Part shown: in pieces, positions 35,962-48,851 of the stretch
How positions within the stretch are numbered: position 1 is the stretch's first letter
Layout of the letters: every line of letters begins with the position of its first letter
DNA from: Panulirus ornatus
Taxonomy: Eukaryota > Arthropoda > Malacostraca > Decapoda > Palinuridae
Direction of reading: 5' to 3'
Assembly: GCF_036320965.1 (NCBI RefSeq)
Contig: NC_092251.1
Location: 445,001-509,000 of the forward strand
DNA length: 64,000 nucleotides
Notes under the pieces: generated by a model
Database searches by the model: none
What the model was told of the DNA's origin: nothing
What the model saw: the letters and a program-made list of their open reading frames with translations, nothing else
Translations under genes and position numbers: made by a program

Positions 35962-38594
35962 CACACACAGTCCTCCAGCACCAATTACTCTCTCCATCCG
36001 TCCATGTGAGCCACTGACCACGCCAAGATGACCCACCCGACACCCACCTCCCTTTGTCCCCTTCCTCCTCCTCCTCCTGGGTCCTACGTTATCCCTTCAG
36101 TCGTATATCATCCTCCGTCCTGCCGCTACTGTCTCTTGCTTCATCCTCCCCACTGACTGGTCTTCGTCGCAGTCGTAGTCATAGCAGCAGAACAGATGGA
36201 AGGATTGCGTCCATTTGTCGTTAGCCAGTATCTTTCTGTTGTTCCCTTCCATTATTTGTCACATTCCCGTTCCACTGTCCTGTTCTCTTCACCACTTGTC
36301 CTTTTCCCGTTTCATTGCCCTGCTCCCGTTCCTCTGTCTTACTTTCTCTCCTTGTTCTGCCCCTGTTCCTTCCTCAACAGCATTCCTCCATCCTGTCCGT
36401 CTCAGCTACCAGCTTATATTACTTTATCTCCAAAAAAACAATGTTGCTCTTCCTTCGTCAGTAGTTTTCTAGTCTCACAGTCATAATCGCCAACACTGTT
36501 GCTCCTCCACTCTCACACCACAACCAACAGTACCAGATAAGGCTTGTTTTGGCACTTGCCATTAAAATTACTCTAAGCTCGTGTTGGAGTCTCTGCTTCA
36601 CTACTTCTCAAAAGTTAGATAAACGGACGTTTACCTGGCTGTCCCGTACAGTATGCTGCTTGCTTCATACCTGGGCAACTCGATGGCGCAAGTAAACTTT
36701 CACTGAGCGACTCTGCGAACATTTGTCATCGTCATACTGATGGTCACCAGCGATCATCTCGCGTCACGTCTTTCATTGAAGAACAAATTCTATTTACATA
36801 ACGAAACGAAAAGAAAAAATACATTCGAATTTATTTTATAAAGTTCGTACTTTGATCGTTGCTTACTTTCGTAAAAATATCGTCCACTCCCCTTGCCTGG
36901 CCCACACTCCTCCACACACTCCCTGAACCACGCGCATCTCGCACACTCCACGTTTTCTAACCCCGCCACTTCCTCTCTCTATCCTCTCACTTTACTAATC
37001 TTTTCTTTACTCAAGCTCATACCACCTCAGAAATTCCAACATTTACCTTATCTTATACTCTATTTCACTCTATCATTCTCATTTTTCACCCGTCGGCTCT
37101 CATCATTACTCCAAACACAAACCTTTACTAAGAAAATCTTCATGTCTTCCACCTTCCCAGACTCTGGTCCCGCACGCCCATATTCCTCTCTGACGTCAGA
37201 ACAGACTGGGCCACGTCATGTCACGTGACGTGGGGTTAACTATAGTCATCGTTGTCGTTGTCTTGCCCTCATCGCTTCCCATGGGGCACCAGAAACTAAG
37301 CTCAGTATCAGGGAGAATGTCTGACCTCACAACACCAGATATCTACGTAGCCTCCTTCGTAACACGGATGAGTTTGCCATCTGTGCTTGGATGATTCCCA
37401 TGGTTTATAGTCCGACCTTTTAAGTGAAACAACGAATGAAAGTAAGATACGGATTCACTACAGGATTTGCTTTAGGAAAGAAATATAAAGTAGATCCAGA
37501 TTAATTCACGCCATAGAATATCGGAATTCATCAGAGGTTGATAATGATTTCAGTTGTACCTGAAGGTAAGCGTATGTCTGGAAGCGTATTGTTGATCGTC
37601 TTGAGTAAATTCTACTTTAATGATCGTTAGTCGTGGATCTCCCACCATAGGTTACGAATACCACTACACCAAACATTCATTTTTTCTATACGAGAATACA
37701 TTCTAAATTCATATTGTTATACATCGCCGGAGATTTTCAGTCCATAAAGATTGAATAAGTTAAGTTCATTACTGTTTTTCCGTTTCCAAGTCAGATTATG
37801 CAGATGACTGGAAATATTCAACAGTCTAAAAAAGCGATTATTTAAGAACTTTTTACGGTGGCGTTATAGTAATAACATAGCCGCACATTTTCTCTGATAC
37901 CGGACATAACTAGAAATGATACGAATACGTTATCGCCTCTAAATATGTTTATGAACGCAATTGTTTTTTTTGAAGTTTTATAGGACTGTATTTTCTTTCT
38001 CTGATTTCCACTTTAAATTGGATTTGATATACAGTTGACGATGAACAACTGACCCTCACTCGTGTGACATATTGCCACAGTTTATTCTGGTATTGGGTCA
38101 CGAGCACCGCTGGACACACGAGCCGGCTCTTCCCGACACAACGCCACTTGCTGGTATCATTTATGTAAACGTGTAAAGCCAAGAGTTTGGTCGAAATTTA
38201 CCGAGGTAGTGTAGCTTGGCAGAGCTGCAGTAATTCAAAGGATTCAAGAAGGAAAGTGAAACAGAAGGGCCTGGTGTATATCATTATGTTGTCAGAAGTT
38301 TATATCTTTTCATTTCTTTTAATGAAGGTCAAACTTATACGACGCAGTCGTTAAAACTGTTCCAAGTTTCTGTATTTCAAACTTCCTCACTGACATGACT
38401 ATTACATGGTTGGCTGTTCTAATTACAACACTTGTGTTGCAGTTCAGTATAGCAACAGACGCACAGAGCTGTCAGACCACGACCTTTACAGAACACTTGA
38501 GTCATCATGGCGTATGACCTGCCTGCCCTCAGCTTTTCCGGGCGCAGCGATCACTTTGTAGTGCACTGAATTTCATCGTCTGTTTCCACTGAGT
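35962..38594. other. No gene recognised
   Basis: 36040..36530 is pyrimidine-rich on the plus strand, giving overlapping Ser/Pro/Leu-rich frames. A 111-codon frame at 36893 has similar composition. The rest is unassigned. Confidence 0.5.
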
Positions 38595-38732
38595 CTTTGA
38601 GGGAATATCCTCAATTGGCCACCTTCTTTGTTCCTTCTTTTGTAAAATCAAAAACGAGAGGGGAAGATTTCCAGCCCCCGCCGCTCCCTCCCCTTTTAGT
38701 CGCCTTCTACGACATGCAGGGAATACGTGGGG
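38595..38732 (-). mobile_element. Mini-A fragment, truncated at both ends
   Basis: On the minus strand: CACGTATTCCCTGC, GTCGTAGAAGGCGACTAAAA, GGCTGGAAATC, and GAGGATATTCCCTCAAAG as its last block. It lacks the 5' hairpin and the 3' tail. The 5' side continues into a (TAATGA)n array rather than (AT)n. Confidence 0.88.
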
Positions 38733-38741
38733 CGATCAGGT

Positions 38742-38974
38742 ATAATGATGATGATAATAATAATAATGATAATAATAATAATGATAATGATAATAATGAT
38801 AACAATAATATTGATATCAATAATGATAGTGATAATGATAATAATAGTATTAATGATAATAATGATATTAGTAATAATGATAATAATGATAATAATAATA
38901 TTAATGATAATAATAATATCAATAATAATGATAATAGTAATACTGATAATGATAATAATAATAATAATGATATA
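38742..38974. repeat. (GATAAT)n-type complex microsatellite
   Basis: About 230 bp of GATAATAATAAT-type repeats between a Mini-A fragment and a Line-A fragment. Short translated frames are by-products. Confidence 0.97.
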
Positions 38975-39675
38975 AAAAGAGTGTGGTTGAGAGAGCAGAA
39001 GAGGGTGTTTTGAAATGGTTTGGTCACATGGAGAGAATGAGTGAGGAAAGATTGACCAAGAGGATATATGTGTCAGAGGTGGAGGAAACGAGGAGAAGTG
39101 GGAGACCTAATTGGAGGTGGAAAGATGGAGTGAAAAAGATTTTGAGTGATCGGGGCCTGAGCATGTAGGAGGGTGAAAGGCGTGCAAGGAATAGAGTGAA
39201 TTGGAACGATGTGGTATACCGGGGTCGACGTGTTGTCAATGGATTGAACCAGGGCATGTGAAGCGTCTGGGGTAAACCATGGAATGTTTTGTGGGGCCTG
39301 GATGTGGAAAGGGAGCTGTGATTTCGGTGCATTATACATGACAGCTAGAGACAGAGTGTGAACGAATGTGGCCTTTGTTGTTTTTTCCTAGCGCCACCTC
39401 GCGCACATGCGGGGGGAGGGGGTTGTCATATGATGTGTGGTGAGGTGGCGTCGGGAATGAATAAGGGCAGACAGTATGAATTATGTACATGTGTATATAT
39501 GTATATGTCTGTGTGTGTATATATATGTATACGTTGAGATGTATAGGTATGTATATATGCGTGTGTGGACGTGTAAGTATATACATGTGTATGTGGGTGG
39601 GTTGGGCCATTCTTTCGTCTGTTTCCTTGCGCTACCTCGCTGATGCGAGAGACAGCGACAAAGTATGATAAAATA

Positions 39676-39680
<5 letters not shown>
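38973..39680 (+). mobile_element. Line-A, 5'-truncated (C-terminus and 3' UTR)
   Basis: Joined to the GATAAT array at AAAAAGAGTGTGGTTGAGAG. It holds the last part of the ORF (WFGHMERM, GRPNWRWKDGV), a complete 3' UTR with both stem-loops, and a GACAAAGTATGATAAAATAA tail before (AT)n. A TAG at 39166 replaces the CAG codon found in other copies, shortening the frame. In its upper stem-loop the left arm reads CGCCACC, forming a C-G pair where other copies have U-G. Confidence 0.92.
38983..39168 (+). pseudogene. Line-A C-terminal coding remnant with premature stop
   Basis: Open frame of about 61 codons ending MSM-stop. The other copies continue about 26 residues further through ERRARNRVNW. No RT motif is present. 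Confidence 0.88.

Positions 39681-39737
<57 letters not shown>
39680..39737. repeat. (AT)n microsatellite between Line-A tail and fold-back repeat
   Basis: Pure (AT)n of about 58 bp. Confidence 0.97.
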
Positions 39738-39739
<2 letters not shown>

Positions 39740-39977
39740 TTATGAATCCACGGGGAAAATGAAATACGATAAGTTCCTAAGTGCACTTTTGTGTAATAAT
39801 CACATCATCACTGGAGACACAAGAGAGAAATAACAGTCAATTGATATACAACGAGGATACGTAGCTAAGATGCGATTTGGTAGACGTGTGATTGTCCAAG
39901 AAAGACAACGAGCGTATCATTTTCCCCGTGGACTTATAGGAAAATACTTGATCACGAGCAAAACTGTGATCCTTTCC

Positions 39978-39978
<1 letters not shown>
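39738..39978 (+). repeat. Fold-E: fold-back repeat with inverted ends, inside (AT)n
   Basis: Left arm 39740..39770 and right arm 39912..39942 are inverted copies sharing the perfect 16-bp core TCCACGGGGAAAATGA and looser flanks, enclosing about 140 bp. (AT)n lies directly on the left and 36 bp beyond the right arm. An inner piece (ACGATAAGTTCC...GTGCACTTTTGTGT) recurs in inverted orientation at 47773..47818. No coding capacity. It could be a MITE-like or fold-back element; I cannot identify target duplications because the flanks are AT repeats. Confidence 0.72.
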
Positions 39979-40053
<75 letters not shown>

Positions 40054-40071
40054 TGTGTGTGTGTGTGTGTG
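39979..40071. repeat. (AT)n-(GT)n compound microsatellite
   Basis: (AT) to about 40050, then a short (GT)9. Confidence 0.97.
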
Positions 40072-40271
40072 CCACATTAATTGATATACAAAGATTTTGA
40101 CCACTTTATCTAATAACAGGTACCTCAGTAAAATAGTAAAATCGTTGTTCTGACAATTCTGACTAATATCTCTAAGGGCTCCATTCCAGTGTCTAACTTT
40201 TAGCAGTTACAAAACATCATTACGATGTTGTTATAAAAGTTACATATTTTTAGAACCAACTTCCTACATAC

Positions 40272-40273
<2 letters not shown>

Positions 40274-40328
<55 letters not shown>
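40274..40328. repeat. (GA)n microsatellite
   Basis: About 55 bp of (GA)n. Confidence 0.98.
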
Positions 40329-40331
<3 letters not shown>

Positions 40332-40456
40332 CGCCAGGCAGGCAGGCTGAGTCTCTGTCACGAAGTTAAAGAAACATGATATCGCTTTCCTAAAGTTTGG
40401 TCAGAAAATTTAGAATAAACTACTGAAAGAAGCCAAGAAGTCTAAGGTTATTCATG

Positions 40457-40458
<2 letters not shown>

Positions 40459-40532
<74 letters not shown>
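40459..40532. repeat. (CT)n microsatellite
   Basis: About 74 bp of (CT)n, 130 bp from a (GA)n tract. Confidence 0.98.
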
Positions 40533-40535
<3 letters not shown>

Positions 40536-40936
40536 TCATTTCCCTGTTTGAATTGTTTTGTATTCCACCAGCCTGTCCAGCCATACCCCCACCATCCCCA
40601 GCCTGTCCTCCAACCATACCCCCACCACTATGACCAGTCCTCTGCTCCTCTTGTGGCCTCATCTACATACCACACACCCTGGAGGATCTCCCGCTGGGAA
40701 TTACTCTTTGGCCGTGAGGCCGTCTGGAGCCACAGGTCGAGGTGTGGTAATGTTTGCTAAGTGTGAGAGGCTTGACCTCTCCTCACACACCAGGGAACCT
40801 CCAGTAAAATCACCAAGGGAAAACATTTCCTTGGTCTTTTCTATTTGATTTATTGTCATCGTGTTTTCGCATAGGCCTAATCTTTTCTTGCTGTGAAAAA
40901 GCTAAAGTTTCACCTCCAACACACGGTTTGATTCAT
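40533..40936. other. No gene recognised
   Basis: 40570..40640 has a duplicated CAGCCTGTCC...CCATACCCCCACCA segment. Otherwise unassigned. Confidence 0.5.
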
Positions 40937-41078
40937 GGGATCCTGTACATTCCAGGGGGTAAGAGATGTGCATGGGATAGCGCGATTCGAAGCGAGGTGG
41001 TATACAGGGAAGGACGTGCTTTCAGCAAGATGAACCAGAGCATATGGAGCGGTCAGGGTGAACCCACGGAGAGGTATG
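40937..41078 (+). pseudogene. Diverged relative of Line-A 3' coding end
   Basis: Aligns by eye with Line-A across the end of the ORF and the start of the 3' UTR: GGTGGTATACAGGGAAGGAC against GATGTGGTATACCGGGGTCG, GAACCAGAGCATATGGAGC against GAACCAGGGCATGTGAAGC, and GGTCAGGGTGAACCCACGGA against GTCTGGGGTAAACCATGGA. The frame is broken. Divergence is much higher than among the other copies, so this is an old copy or a sister family. Confidence 0.72.
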
Positions 41079-41222
41079 TAGCTCTTGGTTTGGCTGTTGG
41101 GCTCTAATTTAGATGTGTGACTGTAGATGACAAGTGGAGAGAAGGATTGGAACAAGTGAGGCCGTACATCGTCTGATTCATTGACTTTCATTGTAATAGG
41201 GACGTGGGCAACACGAGTGTAG

Positions 41223-41237
41223 ACCTCTCTCTCTTTC

Positions 41238-41309
<72 letters not shown>
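41223..41309. repeat. (CT)n microsatellite
   Basis: About 87 bp, interrupted near its start. Confidence 0.98.
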
Positions 41310-41312
<3 letters not shown>

Positions 41313-43108
41313 ATAAGAGGAGCAAGTAGACCATTCATAATCCTGTCACCAGTAGGAGCAGGCAAAACACAGCGAGTTTTCATTTGCTCTTACTGAAAAA
41401 ACGAGAAATGTATTCAGTCCAAACACAGGAAAAACCACGTGTGGTGACCTGATGCTCAGCATGATAATAACATCTAGAGGGTAAGAAAACTAGAAAATCA
41501 ACTGTGAACATTTGTTGGGTTCTGATGTTCCGGTGGTGTATTGACAGATGTGAAGACTGTCTGCTACTAGAGGGTCACCAAATGATATTCCCACAATACA
41601 CGGAAAATGGATACGTTCTTTCTTAACAGAACGATTGATGCCGTATACTGGACCTCCATATGAACCAGTGTGTATATTCTTATCGAGGGGAGCCATTAGT
41701 CTCTTGAGTGTGAGGCTAAGATAAAGAGAACTAATTAACGAGGCGTAAAGAGTCTGTGTGAGAGGAGAGGCTTCGACCTGCAAGTTGAGAGACGGATTCT
41801 CGTTAACAGTGTGAATTAATGTAGCTAGATGAGGCAGTAAATCACTGGTCGGGCTGAGCCAGTATATAGCCTTAGTCAGCTATGATGACTTGTGAATTAA
41901 CCTTCATATTCTGTTTTACAAGCTTGATCCTCAAGTATGACCTAACGATAGAGTTCCGTCACACAAATATTACCTAACATACGGCTGCTTCACACAAGTA
42001 TTAGGTAACAAACAGTTGCGTCACACAAGTAACAACTTACAACATTGTATCATGTTTACATAAGTGGTAACTTGTCGAGACCATGTGTCCCCATGTAATG
42101 AGTCCCTCAGTGTTGGTTTCATAGATCATCACCTCAGGTACCGACTGTGCCCCGTCATTCTACCACCGTATAATACCAAGTAACATCTCCACATTCCTCC
42201 AGATGCTTCCCTTATATCCACCACGATGCTCCCCGCACATTCCCAAAGATGCTTCATCAAGCCATGGGTCCAGTGCTGGTCAGTAACACCGACCACCTAA
42301 GATAGTTATGCTAAAATCATATATTTTCTAATTATTTTGAATAAGTTAACCATCGACAACAGTAACTCCAAGCACATCCTCCTTTGTCTCCCTCCAATTG
42401 TACTTAGTAACATGAGGTACCTCCTCTTCCTACCCCTTCCATTCCTCCTCGTCTGTTGTATCATATCATCTGTTATTTAGTAAGTTGAACCTTCCTGGAC
42501 GACTCGAGCAACTATACTAGTAGTTTGTAACTTCAGGAGAACTGACCTTGTTTGACAAGTAAACATAAACTTGGCGAAGGTGAGCACACACAGGCTTGAT
42601 CCTGTGATGGCAACAGAACAAGATGGTTTACAAGTTATTAACTAACTTTACTCACTTTCACCTTAGATTTATCGTATTTTGAAAACAGTTCATCACTTTG
42701 CTGTTTAGGCTATGGCACAGCAAACTAGCGTAAAAGAAACCATTACAGAGAATTATCAAAATATTTAGAAATGTGACGGAAGTAAGAGGATGTGTCCTCA
42801 CTTGACCAGAAGCTGTTGGGTAGACCAGCCTGATGCTACGTCTTATGGAGGAACGTGTTGGTTAGATATTCTGAACGTTAACTACGTTACAGGCGCGGTT
42901 TACCAGTTCATCATGCTTAATACCCTTTTTATGCTGCATTAGTTTACCTTTAGTTTCGTATAAGCTTTTGAGCACGACGGTACGATCCATGACACGACAG
43001 CGCCTGAGTGTGAGGGTACGACCTGACCCAATAAACTTCAGATCTAAGATCACACCAGCATACCCACAGGTAAAACTACTGTGGTGCATCGCGCCTTTCG
43101 GGTCATGA
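41310..43108. other. No gene recognised
   Basis: 41955..42040 has three spaced CACACAAGTA(TT/AC) words. 42968..43030 carries motif F pieces (GAGCACGACGGTACGATCC, GGGTACGACC). No frame with a recognisable domain. Confidence 0.5.

Positions 43109-44960
<1,852 letters not shown>

Positions 44961-45045
<85 letters not shown>
44961..45045. repeat. (CT)n microsatellite
   Basis: About 85 bp of (CT)n. Confidence 0.98.
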
Positions 45046-45048
<3 letters not shown>

Positions 45049-46303
45049 GCTGGTGGGTGTCCCAGAGGCTATAAAGGCTCGAGCGCGAGCCAAACTTTCC
45101 AGGTAGAAGCAGCTTAGAGCGTCCTTAATGAAGGTAACGTGAATTTAGACTTTCACGAGTTCACCCTCGCGAAATACACAAAAACTTTTCATGTTTCAAC
45201 ATTTTTGGCGGCTCGCTTTAGCGCAAAACCTCGCAACATATCTTGTACGAAGGCTGAACTGGGAAGCAGATTGGTGTCTTTGAAACAATAATTACAAAAG
45301 TAATAGATGCAGTTAACACTACTAACGTCCTGTCCCTCGATGGGTCACAACTGATCCACTCATAAGCGGATAAGTCGTCCTACCATAACATATCGTCAGG
45401 GGTCATATCGTCAGAGACTGAAACATTCATACCGTGCTTACGCTACTTCGTTTCCATCACATTTTCGCCTCGGTCAGTATCTGAAGGTATATTGATACTG
45501 AAAATATAAGATCAGCAAACGCTCCTGATTACAGGTAGAAACGTTAACATTAAAAGCAAGAAAAAGAGATGTCAGAAAGGATTTTATTTGTAGACCTGGA
45601 GGAAATTAATGACTGTAATCTGGATAGAGCATCAAAGTAAGGAATAAGTTTTATGTAAAGTGGCGAGCGAAGGACTTTACTCAAGGTAAGAGCAAGAGAA
45701 CTGGATAAGACGTATATTGTGAGGAGGAAATCTGCTGAGATATGCTATAGAGGGAGGTTATGAGGGCCATAGACCATGAGGAAGAAAGAGGAAATCTGTT
45801 CCTGATGACTTACAGACTGAGAAAATTTATTACGAAAAGAACAAGAGGGTTGGCGATGAGCAGTTGATATCAGCTTACTAAGTACTGGAATTACAAGCAT
45901 ATTATCACTGGGAATACCTATACACTTGAGAGTAAACAAAATTTTTCCATCAGGCTCTCGAACCATTGTACTCGACTGCCAGAATATGAAAAAAAATCTC
46001 TCAGAATGCAAGAACCTGCAGGCATGAAATACTCTGTTACCCAGTTAACAGCACTCCTTAGCGTCAGTGTTGATCAAACAGTATTGCTCAGCGTCAGGGT
46101 TGATCAAACAAATTCTAACAGTAAAGAGGAATTTTGATCATCCGTTTCAGTGGGGAACCAAAGTTGATAAATAGGACATTGCCGCACCTTTCCCACAGCT
46201 TCCCATGTTAACTGAACAGATGGTGTTGGGATATTTGGAGCTAACGTTTCACTGTATGGAAAAGAAATCCTTTTCTATCACTCTAAACTCAACCCCAAAA
46301 AGA

Positions 46304-46306
<3 letters not shown>
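45046..46306. other. No gene recognised
   Basis: A two-copy ~30-bp duplication (GCGTCAG(T/G)GTTGATCAAACA) lies at 46050..46110, and motif F-like fragments at 45360..45420. Confidence 0.5.

Positions 46307-46352
<46 letters not shown>
46307..46352. repeat. (CA)n microsatellite
   Basis: About 46 bp of (CA)n. Confidence 0.98.
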
Positions 46353-46354
<2 letters not shown>

Positions 46355-47025
46355 GCCTCCATGGTGTCTGTAGTTACCATTACTGCAACTGATGCTTCCA
46401 TAGAACTCAAGATTAAAAACCAATGAAGTGTTCCGGCAGAGTTCGCGCTGCCCACATGTCTATCGAGACTACTAGAGAGCTGGATCAGGAGAGAGAAGCT
46501 GAAGTGTGGCGGTAAAGACCATCAGACGTTACGGTATGGCTGGCAGAGGAGCGCCTCCAGTAATCAGGAGGGAGGAAATCTGGAGTTTAACGACAGCAAG
46601 AGAAAGAAGAGACACCATTTTGTTGGAGAAACTTTAGAACAACATGAGCATGAACCAGTCAAATCAAGATCTTGAAAGCTGAATATCAATGGTTCAGACA
46701 TGTAACGTGATGCAGTTGTCTGGCCAGGATAAAAACACTTTATTCCTGATTTATCCCCGGGAAAAGTTGCCCTGACCATTGTTTAACAAGAAACAAGTTC
46801 ATGAAGGGTAATCTTCATTCTGTTTCAATTCATCAGCTGTTATCTCTTTCCTCCTTCCCCGCTAGACTTGTGATGGTCTTTATCTGCAAAGTTATCAGCT
46901 TTCCTCATGACTTCCTTCCCTCTCTCTAGATCTATCACAGAAAAAAAAAAAAATCCGACGGATTTTTCCGCCTTCTCGCTGGCCCTGCATGTCTTATCAG
47001 TTAATACTGGGTATAGAGGGTTTCA

Positions 47026-47029
<4 letters not shown>
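46353..47029. other. No gene recognised
   Basis: Short frames only. Confidence 0.5.

Positions 47030-47097
<68 letters not shown>
47030..47097. repeat. (CT)n microsatellite
   Basis: About 67 bp of (CT)n. Confidence 0.98.
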
Positions 47098-47100
<3 letters not shown>

Positions 47101-47744
47101 AGAGTGTTTCAGGAATAGTTCTTTAGCTTCTTCATTCCTGACTGCCAAAGGAACAGGACTATAGTTCTGCGAGAAACTCTACCTTCCAGCCACTTCCATC
47201 TCACCTCAAGATGATGCATGATCCGCACCCTCCTCTCATACTAAACCAGTGACGCACTAACCCTCACTAACTCGTCTCCTGATTTGCTTATCATAAGCAT
47301 CTTTCATGGAAATTTCTCTCCACTTTGCTGTTCCCTTTCCTTCTGATAGACTTTGTAAGTCTGAGAAACTTCTTTCTTCCCTCTTGTTTACCTTGCAAGA
47401 AGGAAAAAATTCTTAAGTCGTCGCATCTTGATGGTGGCTCGTGTCCCCCAGACTCGCTCATGCTTTTCGTATCTTCCATCTTGACTTCCTGTAGTATCCT
47501 CTCGGCCGGGTCCTGCTAGCACACCCCCGACGTCCGGCCTCCGCTCCTTAGTGTTGCTACTAATGGTGGCGGAGGAAACTTCGCTCACCACCCGCTCCTC
47601 ACGCGTGTGCCTTCTGGAGGAGGACCACACCTTACTCACCAGCATCAGTTACCTGATGATGTCTCTCTAAAATTGTGTGATTTCAAGTGACCACTTACCA
47701 GTTTTGAGCTGCTGCTGCTGGTGGTCTTTCATGTTAATTACACC
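47098..47744. other. No gene recognised
   Basis: Overlapping 60-85 codon frames on both strands around 47290..47645 without motifs. Confidence 0.5.
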
Positions 47745-47777
47745 GTCACGGGAGATACAAGAATGTATCTCCCTGAC
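47745..47777. repeat. Perfect hairpin, 10-bp stem extendable to 14
   Basis: GGGAGATACA (47750..47759), loop AGAA, TGTATCTCCC (47764..47773). Outer GTCA/TGAC add four pairs across one bulged C. Confidence 0.93.
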
Positions 47778-47818
47778 GATGTGAGTACACGAAAGTGCAC
47801 TTGGGACTTATCGTTTTA
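47773..47818 (-). repeat. Fold-E related fragment
   Basis: GATGTGAGTACACGAAAGTG and CACTTGGGACTTATCGTTTT are the reverse complement, with few changes, of the segment at about 39763..39810 in Fold-E. This shows Fold-E is a dispersed family. Confidence 0.75.
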
Positions 47819-48851
47819 ACAAATTTAGTCATATCAATCTTGAAAAGATTCAGGAATCAAGATATTTTCAATACTTTTCTGTTTGCAATCAGTTCTTCAT
47901 TACAATCCATACAGGCATATGAAGACCAAGGGACGGTACTGACTTAACCAGTTAACCCTGTAGGTTACATGCTGTGTTGATAGCATGATATACACGATAC
48001 ATCATCAAGTTCACTTTCACACTAGGATACACCGTGACACAGCAGAGTACAACCTGCCACAGCAGGGCACACATCAGGGACGTACCTATAACCAGGAAGG
48101 AGGAACACGCATGTAAGTGTGGCCACCAACCACATAAGTGGTGAGAGGCAAGACCTGTTAGTGTTCAGCACTGTGGCTGTGGGCGACGGGAATATATACC
48201 GTCACCATCATACTCACCACACAACAGTGTTCGGGGGCTGAAGGACACGACACACACACACACACACTCACACACACACACACTAGCGGAGCATATCTGA
48301 ATTTTCAACAATCTAGAATATTTTCCTTACAGTAAGCATTAATTGTGGCTCTGTAAATAGAAATGTGGAAGCAATATTTGTATATCCAGTGGTTTTATTG
48401 CACCATTAAGATCTCATATCACTGCGGAATGCGAGAAAAATTATTGTTTTCGAGGAGAAAATGAATGAACGCACTGTTCCTCGTCACATTGGCTCATAAT
48501 ATATCTAAATCTTTATTAGAAGTTCGCTTTTTATTGTTATTATATGGACAACATAGACCTAGTGTTGTCTGTGTACAGAATATTGTGAGAACACTGAAAG
48601 CTGAGTAAAGCTTCTCTTTACTTGAACAGTAGAGTAAGAATATCCTCTGCTTAATATTCTGAAGGAGCTACTGTACAAATTAGCTGCGTTTTCATCTGTA
48701 CGAGAAAGTGAGTAATGAATATCCTTATATAACTTTTCAGTTGAGAAACTTCAAATCAAATGAAGATCCAAGATCAATTCTAGGATGGAGGACCTTTTTG
48801 ACAAACGATAAAAAGAAGCTGCAATTTTAACTGACAATATTTCTAGTTTGT
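47819..48851. other. No gene recognised; short (CA)n
   Basis: An interrupted (CA)n at 48248..48283. The remainder is AT-rich and unassigned. Confidence 0.5.
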
